Positions 24,107 through 32,971 are shown, counted from the stretch's first letter. The stretch is DNA of 64,000 bases from Acidovorax sp. RAC01 (GCF_001714725.1 NZ_CP016447.1:3405501-3469500); one strand, 5' to 3'. A program made the numbers and translations. Notes: generated by a model from the sequence alone, not told the origin.

Positions 24107-24175
24107 GAAAACTGATGTCAAATAGGCTGCTGTCGCTTGTCTGGTAAGCACTTATAGCTATCAATATGATAGTGA
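24107..24175 (-). repeat. Intergenic repeat family A, copy 3
   Basis: Read on the minus strand it runs ACTATCATATTGATAGCTAT, AAGTGCTTACCAGACAAGCG, then AGCCTATTTGACATCAGTTT. It sits between the convergent mtnP and lipoprotein genes. Confidence 0.75.
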
Positions 24176-24182
24176 ATGGCGC

Positions 24183-24716
24183 CTACTGCGGCAGGCATGG
24201 TGCAAAGCCCTGGGGCCCCGTTGCCGCCACTTCGGTCCGGGCCAGTGGCACGGTGCTGTCGTTATGCCCCGGTATCTTGGTCAGGCGCTGGCCGTTTTGC
24301 CACACCCACTGTTTGCCATCAAAGCTGTAGACAAAGGTGTGCGTGCGGTTGGACAGCAGGTGCGCGGGCGTGAGCGCGATGGCCTGGGCAGCGGCTTCGG
24401 TGGGGGCGGTGGCGCGGGCCTCGTTGTCCTTCACCACCATCTTGCCTACGTAGGGCGTTACGTTGGATTCCGTGCGTTGGACCTCGCCTTGCACCTGCGC
24501 GGGGCTGTAGCCGGTCTTTGTCCATTCCGCCGTGCCGCCGGGGCGCACAAAGGGCTCGCGCGCCGCCAGGTGCTGGGTGCACGCAGCCACCAGGGCATCG
24601 AAGGCCACCTTGGCCGGGCCCTCAACTGTGGCCTGTTTGCAGCCGGGCAGAACCAGCAGCAGGGCGGTGGGGGCCAGAACGCGAAGCAGAAGGCGGGGGG
24701 CAGAAGGCATGGGCAT
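24183..24716 (-). CDS. Putative lipoprotein, unknown function
   Basis: The precursor has about 177 residues; the ATG could be at 24716 or 24710. There is a hydrophobic signal with lipobox LVLPGCKQ, so the mature protein is probably anchored through that Cys. The remainder is soluble (FVRPGGTAEWTKTGYSPAQV, FVYSFDGKQWVWQNGQRL), and I recognise no domain. An in-frame extension upstream to 24902 overlaps the helicase 3' end and is not protein-like. Confidence 0.75.
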   Translation of the reverse strand: MPMPSAPRLLLRVLAPTALLLVLPGCKQATVEGPAKVAFDALVAACTQHLAAREPFVRPGGTAEWTKTGYSPAQVQGEVQRTESNVTPYVGKMVVKDNEARATAPTEAAAQAIALTPAHLLSNRTHTFVYSFDGKQWVWQNGQRLTKIPGHNDSTVPLARTEVAATGPQGFAPCLPQ

Positions 24717-24877
24717 CGGTAAGGCGGGCGGGGTGGTGGCGTGTGGCTGCTGCGGCGCTGGCGCGACGCCAGCGCAGTGCATGGCATTGTGTGCGGTCGC
24801 GCGCCAACCGGCTTGACCGAAGTCAATGTGACGCCACGGCCTGTGCACTGCGGCACCCCATGGGCGCGCGGTGGGCG

Positions 24878-27187
24878 TCATCCCGCTGGGCCGCCCCACC
24901 ACGCAGGCAGCAGGCTGCGCACCTGCGGCTGTGCAAAGCGTTCGTCCATCAGGTGCACCACACCTTCGTCACTGGGCGTGCGGATCACGCGGCCGGCCGC
25001 CTGCACCACCTTTTGCAGGCCGGGGTACAGGTAGGTGTAGTCATACCCTGCGCCAAACAGGGCCTGCATGCGCTCGCGGATCTGCTCGTTGACCGGGTTG
25101 ATCTGCGGCAGGCCCAGTGTGGCCACAAACGCGCCAATGAGCCGCTGGCCGGGCAGGTCGATGCCTTCGGCGAACGAGCCGCCCAGCACCGCGAAGGCAA
25201 TGCCCTGGCTGGTGGTGGTGAAGCGGGCCAGAAACTCGCGCTGCTCTCCCTCCAGCATGCGGCGCGACTGGCTCCAGTGCGGCACATCGGGGTGCTGCTG
25301 CGCAAACAGCGCAACGGCTTGCTGCAGGTACTCGTAGCTGCTGAAAAACGCAAGGTAGTTGCCGGGCCGCGTGCGGAACTGCTGCGCCATCAGCGCCCCA
25401 ATCGGCGCGAGGGACGCCGCGCGGTGCGGGTGGCGCGTGGAGATGTGGCGGGCCACTTGCACCCGCAGCTGGCGCGCGGCAAAGGGCGATTCCACATCCA
25501 CCCACGCATGGTCAGGCGGCAGGCCCAGCAGGTCGGCGTAGTAGCCCGCGGGCTGCAGCGTGGCCGAAAACAGCGTGCTGGTGTGCGCAGCCGCCAGCCG
25601 GGGCTGCAAAAAAGGCGCGGGCACCACGTTGCGGATGCAGACCACGGACCCGCCGGGTTTCGGGCGCTGCGCCCCGCGGACCTCTGCAGGCTGGGTGATG
25701 TCCACCATCGAATGTTCGTCCCGCAGGTCGGCCATGCGCTGCAGGTGCAGGGCATCGAAGTAGAAGGCCTGCAGGGCCGGGTCGGGCTCGGTGGGGTGGT
25801 CGGTGAAATGCTCGGTGAGCGTGGTGGTGCATTGCTGCAGGGCGGCCAGGAGCTTGTCGGGCAGGGCATCCAGCACGGTGTAGGTGGCGATCTGTGCCTT
25901 GTCCAGCGCCACCCAGGCGCGGCGCACCTTGTCCAGTGCCTTCTTCACCGGCGCATGGCGCACGGCGGTGGGGCTGCTGCGGGCCTGGGCGAGGGCGGCA
26001 GGGTGCAGCTCGGCGGTGAACATCTTGCGACCACGCTCGACCAGGTTGTGCGCCTCGTCCACCAGCACGGCTGTGCGCCACTGGTTGGCCTGGGCCAGGC
26101 CGTGCAACAGGCCGCCCAGGTCAAAGTAGTAGTTGTAGTCGCCCACCACCACATCGGCCCAGCGGGCGAGTTCCTGGCTCAGGTAATAGGGGCAAATGTT
26201 GTGCTGCAGGGCCACCTCACGCACGCGGGTTTGCAGCAGCGCGGGGGCGGGGCTGCCGTCACCGGCGGCAGCCACGGCGGCGGCGCGGGCGGCGGGCAGC
26301 CGGTCGTAAAAGCCGCGGGCCAGCGGACAGGATTCGCCGTGGCAGGCCTTGTCGGGATGCTCACACGCCTTGTCGCGTGCCACCAGCTCCAGCACACGCA
26401 TCGGTAATGTGGGTGCGCTGTCAGACAGGCGCGCCAGCGCATCCAGCGCCGTCTGCCGCCCCGAGGTTTTGGCGGTCAGAAAGAACACCTTGTCGATGCG
26501 CTGCGCTGGCGAGGCCTTGAGCAGCGGGAACAGCGTGCCCATGGTTTTGCCAATGCCTGTGGGGGCCTGGGCCAGCAGGCAGCGGCCCGCCACCGCCGCC
26601 TTGTACACCGCCTCGGCCAGCGGGCGCTGGCCGGTGCGAAAACCGCCGAACGGGAATGCCAGCAGGCCCAGCGCCGCATCGCGCGCGGCGCGGTGGGCGG
26701 CCTCCTGGTCTGCCCACGCCATGAAACGCTGGCACTGGGCCTCAAAGTGCTGGCGCAGGTCATCCGCGCTGCAGCGCTCGGTGAACACCGTCTCTTGTTG
26801 CGTGCCCACGTCCAGGTACACCAGGGCCACGTCGATGTGTGCCAGCTGCTCCTGCTGGCACAGCAGCCATCCATACACCCTGGCCTGCGCCCAGTGCAGA
26901 TGGCGGTGCGATGCGGGTTGGCGGTCGAGGCTGCCCTTGAAGGTCTTGACCTCGTCGATGCGCTGCTGCGCGGGGTCGTAGCCATCGGCCCGGCCGCGTA
27001 CGTGCAGGCTTTGGTAACTGCCGCCCAGCGCCACTTCGGCCCGGTAGGCGGCACCCCGGCGGGATGCTGCCACGGCATGGCCTGCGATGCCTTCGAGCGC
27101 CGTGGGCACGGGCGTGAACCGCAGGTCCAGGTCACCCTGCTTGGCGGTGAACTCGCACAGCTCGCGCACCGCCACGGTGTAGGTCAT
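24878..27187 (-). CDS. RecB-like nuclease fused to XPD/DinG-family Fe-S helicase
   Basis: The ATG at 27187 overlaps the preceding stop (ATGA); the product has 769 residues. Residues 50-110 carry a RecB/Cas4-like PD-(D/E)xK site: D68 (GRADG), E79-V-K81, and Q101...Y105 (QARVY). The helicase follows: Walker A APTGIGKT (208-215), four cysteines C275, C282, C287, C332 placed like the XPD/DinG iron-sulfur cluster, and DEAH at 377-380. The end has AFAVLGGSFAEGIDLPGQRL and QAAGRVIRT. It probably unwinds and trims damaged DNA 5'-3'. It is second in an SOS-type operon. Confidence 0.88.
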   Translation of the reverse strand: MTYTVAVRELCEFTAKQGDLDLRFTPVPTALEGIAGHAVAASRRGAAYRAEVALGGSYQSLHVRGRADGYDPAQQRIDEVKTFKGSLDRQPASHRHLHWAQARVYGWLLCQQEQLAHIDVALVYLDVGTQQETVFTERCSADDLRQHFEAQCQRFMAWADQEAAHRAARDAALGLLAFPFGGFRTGQRPLAEAVYKAAVAGRCLLAQAPTGIGKTMGTLFPLLKASPAQRIDKVFFLTAKTSGRQTALDALARLSDSAPTLPMRVLELVARDKACEHPDKACHGESCPLARGFYDRLPAARAAAVAAAGDGSPAPALLQTRVREVALQHNICPYYLSQELARWADVVVGDYNYYFDLGGLLHGLAQANQWRTAVLVDEAHNLVERGRKMFTAELHPAALAQARSSPTAVRHAPVKKALDKVRRAWVALDKAQIATYTVLDALPDKLLAALQQCTTTLTEHFTDHPTEPDPALQAFYFDALHLQRMADLRDEHSMVDITQPAEVRGAQRPKPGGSVVCIRNVVPAPFLQPRLAAAHTSTLFSATLQPAGYYADLLGLPPDHAWVDVESPFAARQLRVQVARHISTRHPHRAASLAPIGALMAQQFRTRPGNYLAFFSSYEYLQQAVALFAQQHPDVPHWSQSRRMLEGEQREFLARFTTTSQGIAFAVLGGSFAEGIDLPGQRLIGAFVATLGLPQINPVNEQIRERMQALFGAGYDYTYLYPGLQKVVQAAGRVIRTPSDEGVVHLMDERFAQPQVRSLLPAWWGGPAG

Positions 27188-28116
27188 GCTGCGTGGGCGC
27201 GGGGGGAGCCAGCCGTACCGTGTGCCCCGTTGGGCGTGGCGTCGGGCGTTGACGCCGGCGCTGCGGCGGGTGGCTCGCCCAGGTGGGCCTGCACCACTTC
27301 TTCGTCGCTGCGCAGCGGGGTGGCCTTGCACAGCGCCATCCACACGGCAAAGGGCAGCGTGCAGCCGTGGTGCCGCGCGGGGCGCAGCAGCTCAAAGCGC
27401 CCGTCCTCCACGGTGCCATGCAGCACCCAGATACCGAAGTGCTCGGGGATCTCGTCGGGCTCGGCAATACCGGCCGGGAACACGTAGTAGCACTCCTCGC
27501 ACAGCCACTGGTAGGCCTGGCGTTTGGCGTCGTGCCGCAGGTCCGACAACAGGTCGGCCCGGCTGGCTTTTACCTCGTGCACCATGGGTTGCAGGTAGGC
27601 GGGCACCGAGGTGTTGCGCACCGAGAAGAGATCGGGCCGGGCCATGCGCCATACATTGGCGGCGGCCCGTGCGGCGGGTGCCTCTTCATCGTTGGGCCAC
27701 AGCGGCGCCAGTGCGGCCGGCGAGCCGTCTGCGGCCGTCGGCAAGGGTACGGGTGGGGGCAGGGTGTCGATCACGGCACGCAGCGACAGCTCGGCCCACA
27801 CGATGCGACCCGACGCTAGCAACTGCGATGCGAACTTCTGGCCCAGCCGGTCGTGCAGGCTCAGGGCGCGCACCCCGCGCTGGCGCGCCTGCGCCAGGGT
27901 GCGGATGCCTTCGTCGGTCAGGCGCAGGGTTTCGCAACCGTCGGGCGCAGTGTGCAGGTGGATGAGGCCCGCAGCCAGCAGATCAATCTCCAGCCCGTCC
28001 TTGCACGGCCACCCTGCCGAGCGCCAGATCTGCATCAGGCGCGTGCGGTGAAAGCGGGTGACGGTGATGGGGTGCGCGGGGGCTGCCGGGGTGGAGGGGG
28101 CGGGATGCGCCGTCAT
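27184..28116 (-). CDS. MmcB-like PD-(D/E)xK DNA repair protein
   Basis: The protein has 310 residues. A nuclease-like core is visible as RPDLFSVRNT (D162), then VHEVKASRADLLSDLR (E181, K183) and CYYVFPAG, similar to the MmcB/DUF-type PD-(D/E)xK fold. The N-terminal half has a winged-helix-like segment (TRLMQIWRSAGWPCKDGLEI, LRLTDEGIRTLAQARQRGV). A consensus LexA box lies 25 bp before its ATG, and the helicase-nuclease gene overlaps its end. A role in DNA-damage repair is inferred from these three facts; the substrate is unknown. Confidence 0.7.
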   Translation of the reverse strand: MTAHPAPSTPAAPAHPITVTRFHRTRLMQIWRSAGWPCKDGLEIDLLAAGLIHLHTAPDGCETLRLTDEGIRTLAQARQRGVRALSLHDRLGQKFASQLLASGRIVWAELSLRAVIDTLPPPVPLPTAADGSPAALAPLWPNDEEAPAARAAANVWRMARPDLFSVRNTSVPAYLQPMVHEVKASRADLLSDLRHDAKRQAYQWLCEECYYVFPAGIAEPDEIPEHFGIWVLHGTVEDGRFELLRPARHHGCTLPFAVWMALCKATPLRSDEEVVQAHLGEPPAAAPASTPDATPNGAHGTAGSPRAHAA

Positions 28117-28140
28117 GGCGGGGTGGATGGGCTGGTGGAA

Positions 28141-28160
28141 TACTGATTTTAATCACAGTA
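28141..28160. promoter_or_regulatory. LexA (SOS) box
   Basis: TACTG (28141-28145), ten bases, CAGTA (28156-28160) matches the full LexA half-sites and spacing (CTG-N10-CAG), with an AT-rich centre. It lies 25-44 bp before the start of the MmcB-like gene. Bases 28161-28411 hold no gene I can support. Confidence 0.8.
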
Positions 28161-28411
28161 TCTGGCCCGTGGTGCTTCTGGATGTGGCGCGCGCGTGGGC
28201 AGGATATCAGGGTGCAATCGGCATGCAGCGCACGAGAGACAGGCTCAGAATGCTACAAAAACAGGAGCAATGCCGCGATCGGTGCATGCGGGAGTGACGT
28301 GAACCCGTCCGGTGGATGCGCCAGGAGGCTGGTGACCGCGAGACCGCCTGTGCGATCGCAAGACACGAGCCGTTTCAACGGCGGCGCCTGGTGAGGGCCA
28401 CCCAGGGGCAT

Positions 28412-28657
28412 TCAGTCTTCGACCTTCACTCCCAGCTGGGCCAGCTTTTTGGCAAACGAGTCCCTGCGTTTTGCTGCCTTGGCAGCGGTGTCGGACGCGG
28501 CCTGGATGGCCTTGGGCCCCTTGTCGGCAGCCGCTTTGATCAATCCGAACTTGTGAGCGGCATCTGCCTGCGCCCGCTTGAAAGTGGCGATGAGTTCAGT
28601 AGGGGCAACGGATGGATTCACTGGGCCTCCCGTATCGATCAGCGTCGTTACGCTCAA
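28412..28657 (-). CDS. Small Ala/Lys-rich protein, unknown
   Basis: The product has 81 residues, with a TTG start at 28657 overlapping the upstream gene's stop (TTGA); no other start fits. The second half is helical and charged (KAAADKGPKAIQAASDTAAK, then AAKRRDSFAKKLAQLGVKVE). I recognise no family. It forms a two-gene unit with the next gene, in DNA visibly lower in GC than its flanks, which suggests recent acquisition. Confidence 0.6.
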   Translation of the reverse strand: MSVTTLIDTGGPVNPSVAPTELIATFKRAQADAAHKFGLIKAAADKGPKAIQAASDTAAKAAKRRDSFAKKLAQLGVKVED

Positions 28658-29067
28658 AGCTTGACGTGGGTGCGAAGCAGGGCGGTTCGCAACTCGCGAC
28701 TGGCGGGCTTTGACACATCCACCTGTTGAACCGCCATTTCAAACGGTGAGCCCGGCCGGATGCTTGCAGGCAGTATCTTTTTTGCCGGATTCTTGGCGGG
28801 GTACGTGCCCTGAGCCGGACACATGCGAACGGAGAACCCGAATTCGTCCAGGGTGCCTTTGGCGTACAGCTCTGCCAGTTGCTGAAACGTCACGAAGGTT
28901 GACCGTTTGCCTTCCTTCAACCCCGGCTCTCGGACGTCACGGACAACCTCGAATTTGCCGAGCGAGTCTCGCTGCGTATCGGTGAATGGGTGCAGCAAAA
29001 AGGTCTGGCGAACCCCAGTCTGTTTGGACACCAGGGTGTGCTCTACGGCGATATCGGTCAGCAGCAT
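28654..29067 (-). CDS. Hypothetical protein, unknown
   Basis: The product has 137 residues; the ATG has AGGA upstream. Features are modest: VSKQTGVRQTFLLHPFTDTQ, FVTFQQLAELYAKGTLDEFG, and a basic C-terminus. There is no signal peptide or membrane helix. It is coupled to the 81-residue gene that follows. Function is not recognised; the pair could be a toxin-antitoxin-like or phage-derived unit, but nothing in the sequence shows it. Bases 29068-29353 carry no convincing gene. Confidence 0.6.
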   Translation of the reverse strand: MLLTDIAVEHTLVSKQTGVRQTFLLHPFTDTQRDSLGKFEVVRDVREPGLKEGKRSTFVTFQQLAELYAKGTLDEFGFSVRMCPAQGTYPAKNPAKKILPASIRPGSPFEMAVQQVDVSKPASRELRTALLRTHVKL

Positions 29068-29353
29068 ATTGATTTTCCTGGTTTTTCAAGCCGCAGCTCA
29101 TACAGCCGCATCGGTCGGCATCCCGCCCAAAGTCACAGCATGGATTTTCAAATCAGACCCTAGAGAAGCCCAAGAGACGCGCAGATGCGAAGTGCACCAT
29201 TGGCAAATTCACACTAAGGGCGCGGACTTTAACTGAACGCAGCAAATGGCAGATCGATGTCGCACCGTGGCGGCTGCAGTTGCTGGCCGCTGGCTGAGCA
29301 GGCAGTCGCGGGCGCGTCGCACCCCGCGGGCCGTGCGCCAGCACAATCGCCGC

Positions 29354-30571
29354 ATGCAATCCACCACCACCATGCTGCGGCTGATCAGCCTGGCTGCCTT
29401 TTCCAGCATGGCCTCGATGCGCGTGTGCGACCCCATGCTGGTGGCGCTGGCCGCAGAGTTCCGCATCACCACTGGCGATGCCGCTGCCGTGGTGGCCGCG
29501 TTTGCCGTGGCCTACGGCGTGCTGCAACTGGTGTACGGGCCGCTGGGCGACCGGCTGGGCAAGCTGCAGGTCATCATCGGCGCGACGGCGGCGTGCGCGG
29601 TGTTCAACGCCGTCACAGCCATGGCGCCTGGCTTCACGGTGCTGGTGGTAGCGCGTGCGGCCATGGGCGCGGCGGCGGCCGGCATCATTCCGCTGTCGAT
29701 GGCGTGGATTGGTGACCAGGTGCCCTATGCGCAGCGGCAGGAAACCCTGGCCCGGTTGATGGGCGCCACCGTGACCGGGATGATGGCCGGCCAGTGGTTT
29801 GGCGGCTTTGCCACCGAAACGCTGGGCTGGCGCGCCGCCTTCGCGGTGCTGTCGGTGCTGTTTGCGGTGGCCGCGGTGCTGCTGTGGCGCCATGTGCGCG
29901 CTGCCAGCACCACGCCCGAGGCCATCGCGCAGGCGGCGGCCGAAGGTGTGGCGGGCCGGCCCCCGTTTTCGCTGGCCGGTTACGTGGCGGGCACTGTGGC
30001 CCTTTTGCGGATGCCGCGCGTGCGCTGGGTGCTGGCGGTGGTGGCCATCGAAGGTGCATTGGCTTTTGGCACGCTGGCCTTTGTGCCGGCGCGCATGGTC
30101 GACGGGTTTGGCCTGTCGGCGTCGGCCGCGGGCGGTGCCATGGTGCTGTATGGCGTGGGCGGCTTGCTGTACAGCGTGTTCGCCCGCCGCTGGCTGGCCT
30201 GGCTGGGCGAGCGCGGGCTGGCGCTGGCGGGCGGCACCATGATCGCCGCAGGCCTGCTGCTGCTGGCCTGGGCGCCCGTGGTGGCCTGGGCGGTGGTGGG
30301 CTGCTTTCTGGCGGGGCTGGGCTTTTACATGCTGCACAACACGCTGCAGGTGCAGGCCACGCAGATGGCGCCGGAGGCACGTGGCACGGCGGTCACGCTG
30401 TTTGCATGCCTGCTGTTTCTGGGGCAGTCCACCGGCGTGCTGATCGTGGCTTTCAGTGTGGACCGGGGCTGGCTGCCGCCGGTGTTCACGGCCGCGGCAG
30501 TGGGTGTTTTTGTGCTGGGGCTGCTGGTTTCGCGCCGGGTGCAGGCGCGCGGGGCGGTGGCTGGGGCCTGA
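29354..30571 (+). CDS. MFS transporter
   Basis: The ATG at 29354 gives 405 residues and about twelve membrane helices. The MFS motif A region is YGPLGDRLGKLQVIIGATAA, and loop 8-9 has the related FARRWLAWLGERGLALAGG. The first transmembrane segment carries SMRVCDPMLVALAAEF, as in drug/sugar exporters of the DHA1 type. It ends 21 bp from, and converges with, the arsenite transporter gene acr3; the shared location may be incidental. The substrate is unknown. Confidence 0.85.
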   Translation: MQSTTTMLRLISLAAFSSMASMRVCDPMLVALAAEFRITTGDAAAVVAAFAVAYGVLQLVYGPLGDRLGKLQVIIGATAACAVFNAVTAMAPGFTVLVVARAAMGAAAAGIIPLSMAWIGDQVPYAQRQETLARLMGATVTGMMAGQWFGGFATETLGWRAAFAVLSVLFAVAAVLLWRHVRAASTTPEAIAQAAAEGVAGRPPFSLAGYVAGTVALLRMPRVRWVLAVVAIEGALAFGTLAFVPARMVDGFGLSASAAGGAMVLYGVGGLLYSVFARRWLAWLGERGLALAGGTMIAAGLLLLAWAPVVAWAVVGCFLAGLGFYMLHNTLQVQATQMAPEARGTAVTLFACLLFLGQSTGVLIVAFSVDRGWLPPVFTAAAVGVFVLGLLVSRRVQARGAVAGA

Positions 30572-30592
30572 CTGGCCCCAATGGCGTTCCCG

Positions 30593-31684
30593 TCAATCCC
30601 GCGCCTCGTACCAGCCCTTGCTGCGGTTGACCACGGCCACCACCGCCAGCATCACCGGCACCTCGATCAGCACGCCCACCACGGTGGCCAGCGCCGCGCC
30701 CGAGTGAAATCCAAACAGGCTGATCGCCGTGGCCACGGCCAGCTCGAAGAAGTTGGATGCACCGATCAGCGCCGACGGACAGGCAATGCTGTGCTTTTCG
30801 CCCACGGCACGGTTCAAGCCGTAAGCCAGGGCCGAGTTGAACAGCACCTGGATGAGGATGGGCACGGCCAGCAGGGCGATCACCAGCGGCTGCTGCAGGA
30901 TGGCCTCGCCCTGGAAGGCGAACAGCAGCACCAGCGTGGCCAGCAGCGCGGCGATGGACCACGGCCCGGTGCGCACCACGGCGGCGTCAAAGGCGGCCTG
31001 CCCGCGGCGCAGCAGGCGCTTGCGCAGCCATTGCGCGATCACCACCGGCACCAGGATGTACAGCACCACCGAGGTGAGCAGCGTGTCCCACGGCACGGTG
31101 ATGGCCGACAGACCGAGCAAGAAGGCCACCAGCGGCGCAAATGCCACGATCATGATGCTGTCGTTCAGCGCCACCTGCGACAGCGTGAACAGCGGGTCGC
31201 CCCCGGTGAGGCGGCTCCACACAAACACCATGGCCGTGCAGGGCGCCGCGGCCAGCAAGATGAGCCCAGCGATGTAGCTGTCGATCTGGTCGGCGGGCAG
31301 GTAAGGCGCGAACCAGTGGCGGATGAACAGCCAGCCCAGCAGCGCCATCGAAAACGGCTTGACCAGCCAGTTGACGAACAGCGTCACGCCGATGCCGCGC
31401 ACATGCTGGCGCACCTCGGCCAGCGCGCCAAAGTCCACCTTGAGCAGCATCGGGATGATCATCACCCAGATGAGCAGGCCCACGGGCAGGTTGACGCGCG
31501 CCACCTCCAGCGCACCCACGGTGCGGGCCACGCCGGGCAGCCATTGGCCCAGCGCAATGCCGGCCACGATGCACAGCAGAACCCAGACGGTGAGGTAGCG
31601 CTCAAACACCGCCATGCCGGTGGCGGGGGAGGGGGGCAACGCGCTGGCAGCAGCGGGTTGCAAAGGGCTTGGTGGCAAGGTCAT
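30593..31684 (-). CDS. acr3: Arsenite efflux transporter, ACR3 family
   Basis: The protein has 363 residues with about ten membrane helices. Family marks are YLTVWVLLCIVAGIALGQWL, LVKPFSMALLGWLFI, AAPCTAMVFVWSRLTGGDP (the conserved Cys of helix 4) and IGASNFFELAVATAISLFG. It exports arsenite, driven by the proton gradient. It is the last gene of arsR-arsC-acr3, separated from arsC by repeat B5. The N-terminus (about 25 Pro/Ala-rich residues) is longer than usual; M24 is an alternative start. Confidence 0.93.
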   Translation of the reverse strand: MTLPPSPLQPAAASALPPSPATGMAVFERYLTVWVLLCIVAGIALGQWLPGVARTVGALEVARVNLPVGLLIWVMIIPMLLKVDFGALAEVRQHVRGIGVTLFVNWLVKPFSMALLGWLFIRHWFAPYLPADQIDSYIAGLILLAAAPCTAMVFVWSRLTGGDPLFTLSQVALNDSIMIVAFAPLVAFLLGLSAITVPWDTLLTSVVLYILVPVVIAQWLRKRLLRRGQAAFDAAVVRTGPWSIAALLATLVLLFAFQGEAILQQPLVIALLAVPILIQVLFNSALAYGLNRAVGEKHSIACPSALIGASNFFELAVATAISLFGFHSGAALATVVGVLIEVPVMLAVVAVVNRSKGWYEARD

Positions 31685-31740
31685 GTCAGTGATCCCTTCA
31701 GTGATCCATGGCGCTGCGATGCATGCAACTGGCGCGCTCT

Positions 31741-31850
31741 AAACCAGCGCCCCCGCGCAAGGGCCGCCCCGCCGCGCTGGGGGCGTCCCCCTCCCGGCTC
31801 GCGCAGCGAGGCGAGAGAGGGGGAAGGCGCGAAGCGACTCAGGGGGTGTT
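31741..31850 (-). repeat. Intergenic repeat family B, copy 5
   Basis: On the minus strand: CCCCCTGAGTCGCTTCGCGC, a CTCTCTCGCC spacer with its own short palindrome, GAGGGGGACGCCCCCAGCGC, then GCGGGGCGGCCCTTGCGCG. It starts at the arsC stop and lies inside the ars operon. Confidence 0.8.
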
Positions 31851-31853
31851 GCA

Positions 31854-32360
31854 TCATTGCGCGGGCAGGTTGCGGGCGGTGGCCTGCAGTACGGTGGCGG
31901 CCAGCTTGTCGGCGGGCAGGTTCACCAGCAGTTCCAGCCGCTGCTTGATGGCATGCAGCGTTTTGCGGAAGGCCTCGGCCTTGTCGGCGTCTGACCCATC
32001 GCCCGCCGACGGGTCGGCATAGCCCCAATGCGCCGTGGCCGGGTGGCCGGGCCAGAAGGGGCAGACCTCGCCCGCCGCGTTGTCGCACACGGTGATGATC
32101 AGGTCCATGTGCGGCGCGTCGGGGGCGGCAAACTCGTCCCAGCTTTTGCTGCGCAGCCCGGCGGTGGGGATGCCGGCCTGCGCCAGCGCCTGCAGGCCCA
32201 GCGGGTGCGGCTGCTGGTTGTCACGCGGGCTGCTGCCGGCCGAGTAGGCTTTGAAGCGGCCTTGGCCCATGGCGTTGAGCAGCGCTTCAGCCAGGATGCT
32301 GCGGGCCGAGTTGTGCGTGCACAGGAACAGCACGTTCAGGGGTGGGCAGGTATCGGTCAT
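31854..32360 (-). CDS. arsC: Arsenate reductase, LMW-phosphatase (thioredoxin) type
   Basis: The ATG at 32360 gives 168 residues. The catalytic loop CTHNSARS (C-x5-R) is near the N-terminus, and a partner cysteine is in ITVCDNAAGEVCPFWPG. GHPATAHWGYADPSAG is the acidic loop of the family. It reduces arsenate to arsenite for export by Acr3. It lies 16 bp after arsR. Confidence 0.93.
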   Translation of the reverse strand: MTDTCPPLNVLFLCTHNSARSILAEALLNAMGQGRFKAYSAGSSPRDNQQPHPLGLQALAQAGIPTAGLRSKSWDEFAAPDAPHMDLIITVCDNAAGEVCPFWPGHPATAHWGYADPSAGDGSDADKAEAFRKTLHAIKQRLELLVNLPADKLAATVLQATARNLPAQ

Positions 32361-32376
32361 TTGTCTTTTTCCGGGT

Positions 32377-32706
32377 TCAGCAGTCGCAGGCCGGTGCGGC
32401 GGATTCGTTCGCAGCACAGGGCGCGCCCTGGCAGCAGTTTTCGGTCAGGTAGGCCATGAGCGATGCCATGGCGGTAAACGACGCGCGGTAGATCAGGTTG
32501 CGGCCCTGGCGCTCCTGGCTGACGAGGCCGGCGTGGGTCAACTCCTTGAGGTGGAACGACAGCGTGTTGGGCGCAATGCCCAGTTGCTCGCACAGCGCAC
32601 CGGGTGTCAGCCCGGTCTGGCCTGCCACCACCAGGGCGCGGAACACGCGCAGGCGTACTTCCTGGGCCAGGGCGGCGAGGGATCGGACGACTTCGTTTTC
32701 TTGCAT
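32377..32706 (-). CDS. arsR: ArsR-family arsenic-responsive repressor
   Basis: The ATG at 32706 gives 109 residues. The winged helix is LCEQLGIAPNTLSFHLKELT with wing VSQERQGRNLIYRA. The classic ELCVCDL arsenic site of helix 3 is absent. Instead the C-terminus is Cys-rich (ENCCQGAPCAANE...ACDC), as in ArsR proteins that bind As(III) through C-terminal thiols. It represses its own operon; a candidate operator lies directly upstream. Confidence 0.92.
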   Translation of the reverse strand: MQENEVVRSLAALAQEVRLRVFRALVVAGQTGLTPGALCEQLGIAPNTLSFHLKELTHAGLVSQERQGRNLIYRASFTAMASLMAYLTENCCQGAPCAANESAAPACDC

Positions 32707-32710
32707 TATT

Positions 32711-32745
32711 CGATAATACAACAAACGTAGAAATATTGTATGAAT
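32711..32745. promoter_or_regulatory. Candidate ArsR operator
   Basis: ATACAA (32716-32721) and TTGTAT (32736-32741) form a 6-bp inverted repeat with a 14-bp spacer, in AT-rich DNA just before arsR. It is of the size and place expected for ArsR; chosen by eye. Confidence 0.5.
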
Positions 32746-32827
32746 CCCGGAATACGTGGCTTTTGTGGGCGCACGGTGCAGTCCATGGGCCGCGGAACCT
32801 TCTCGCCTGTGTTTTCAAGCCGTCAAA

Positions 32828-32890
32828 GTGATTGCTATTAAATAAATAGCTATTGAGGCAATTAAATCAAGCGCCAGAGGCTAATTTTGC
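32828..32890 (+). repeat. Intergenic repeat family A, copy 4
   Basis: TTGCTATTAAATAAATAGCT is followed by ATTGAGGCAATTAAATCAAG, CGCCAGAGGCTAATTTTG. It shows the GCTAT...ATAGC mini-palindrome typical of the family. Confidence 0.8.
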
Positions 32891-32971
32891 TTAACTTCTT
32901 CCCTGGGTGGGCCTGCACAGGCTGCTGAGTGCGGGCCGGTCCACAACGCCTGGGCTGCGCCGGTGGGCAGG

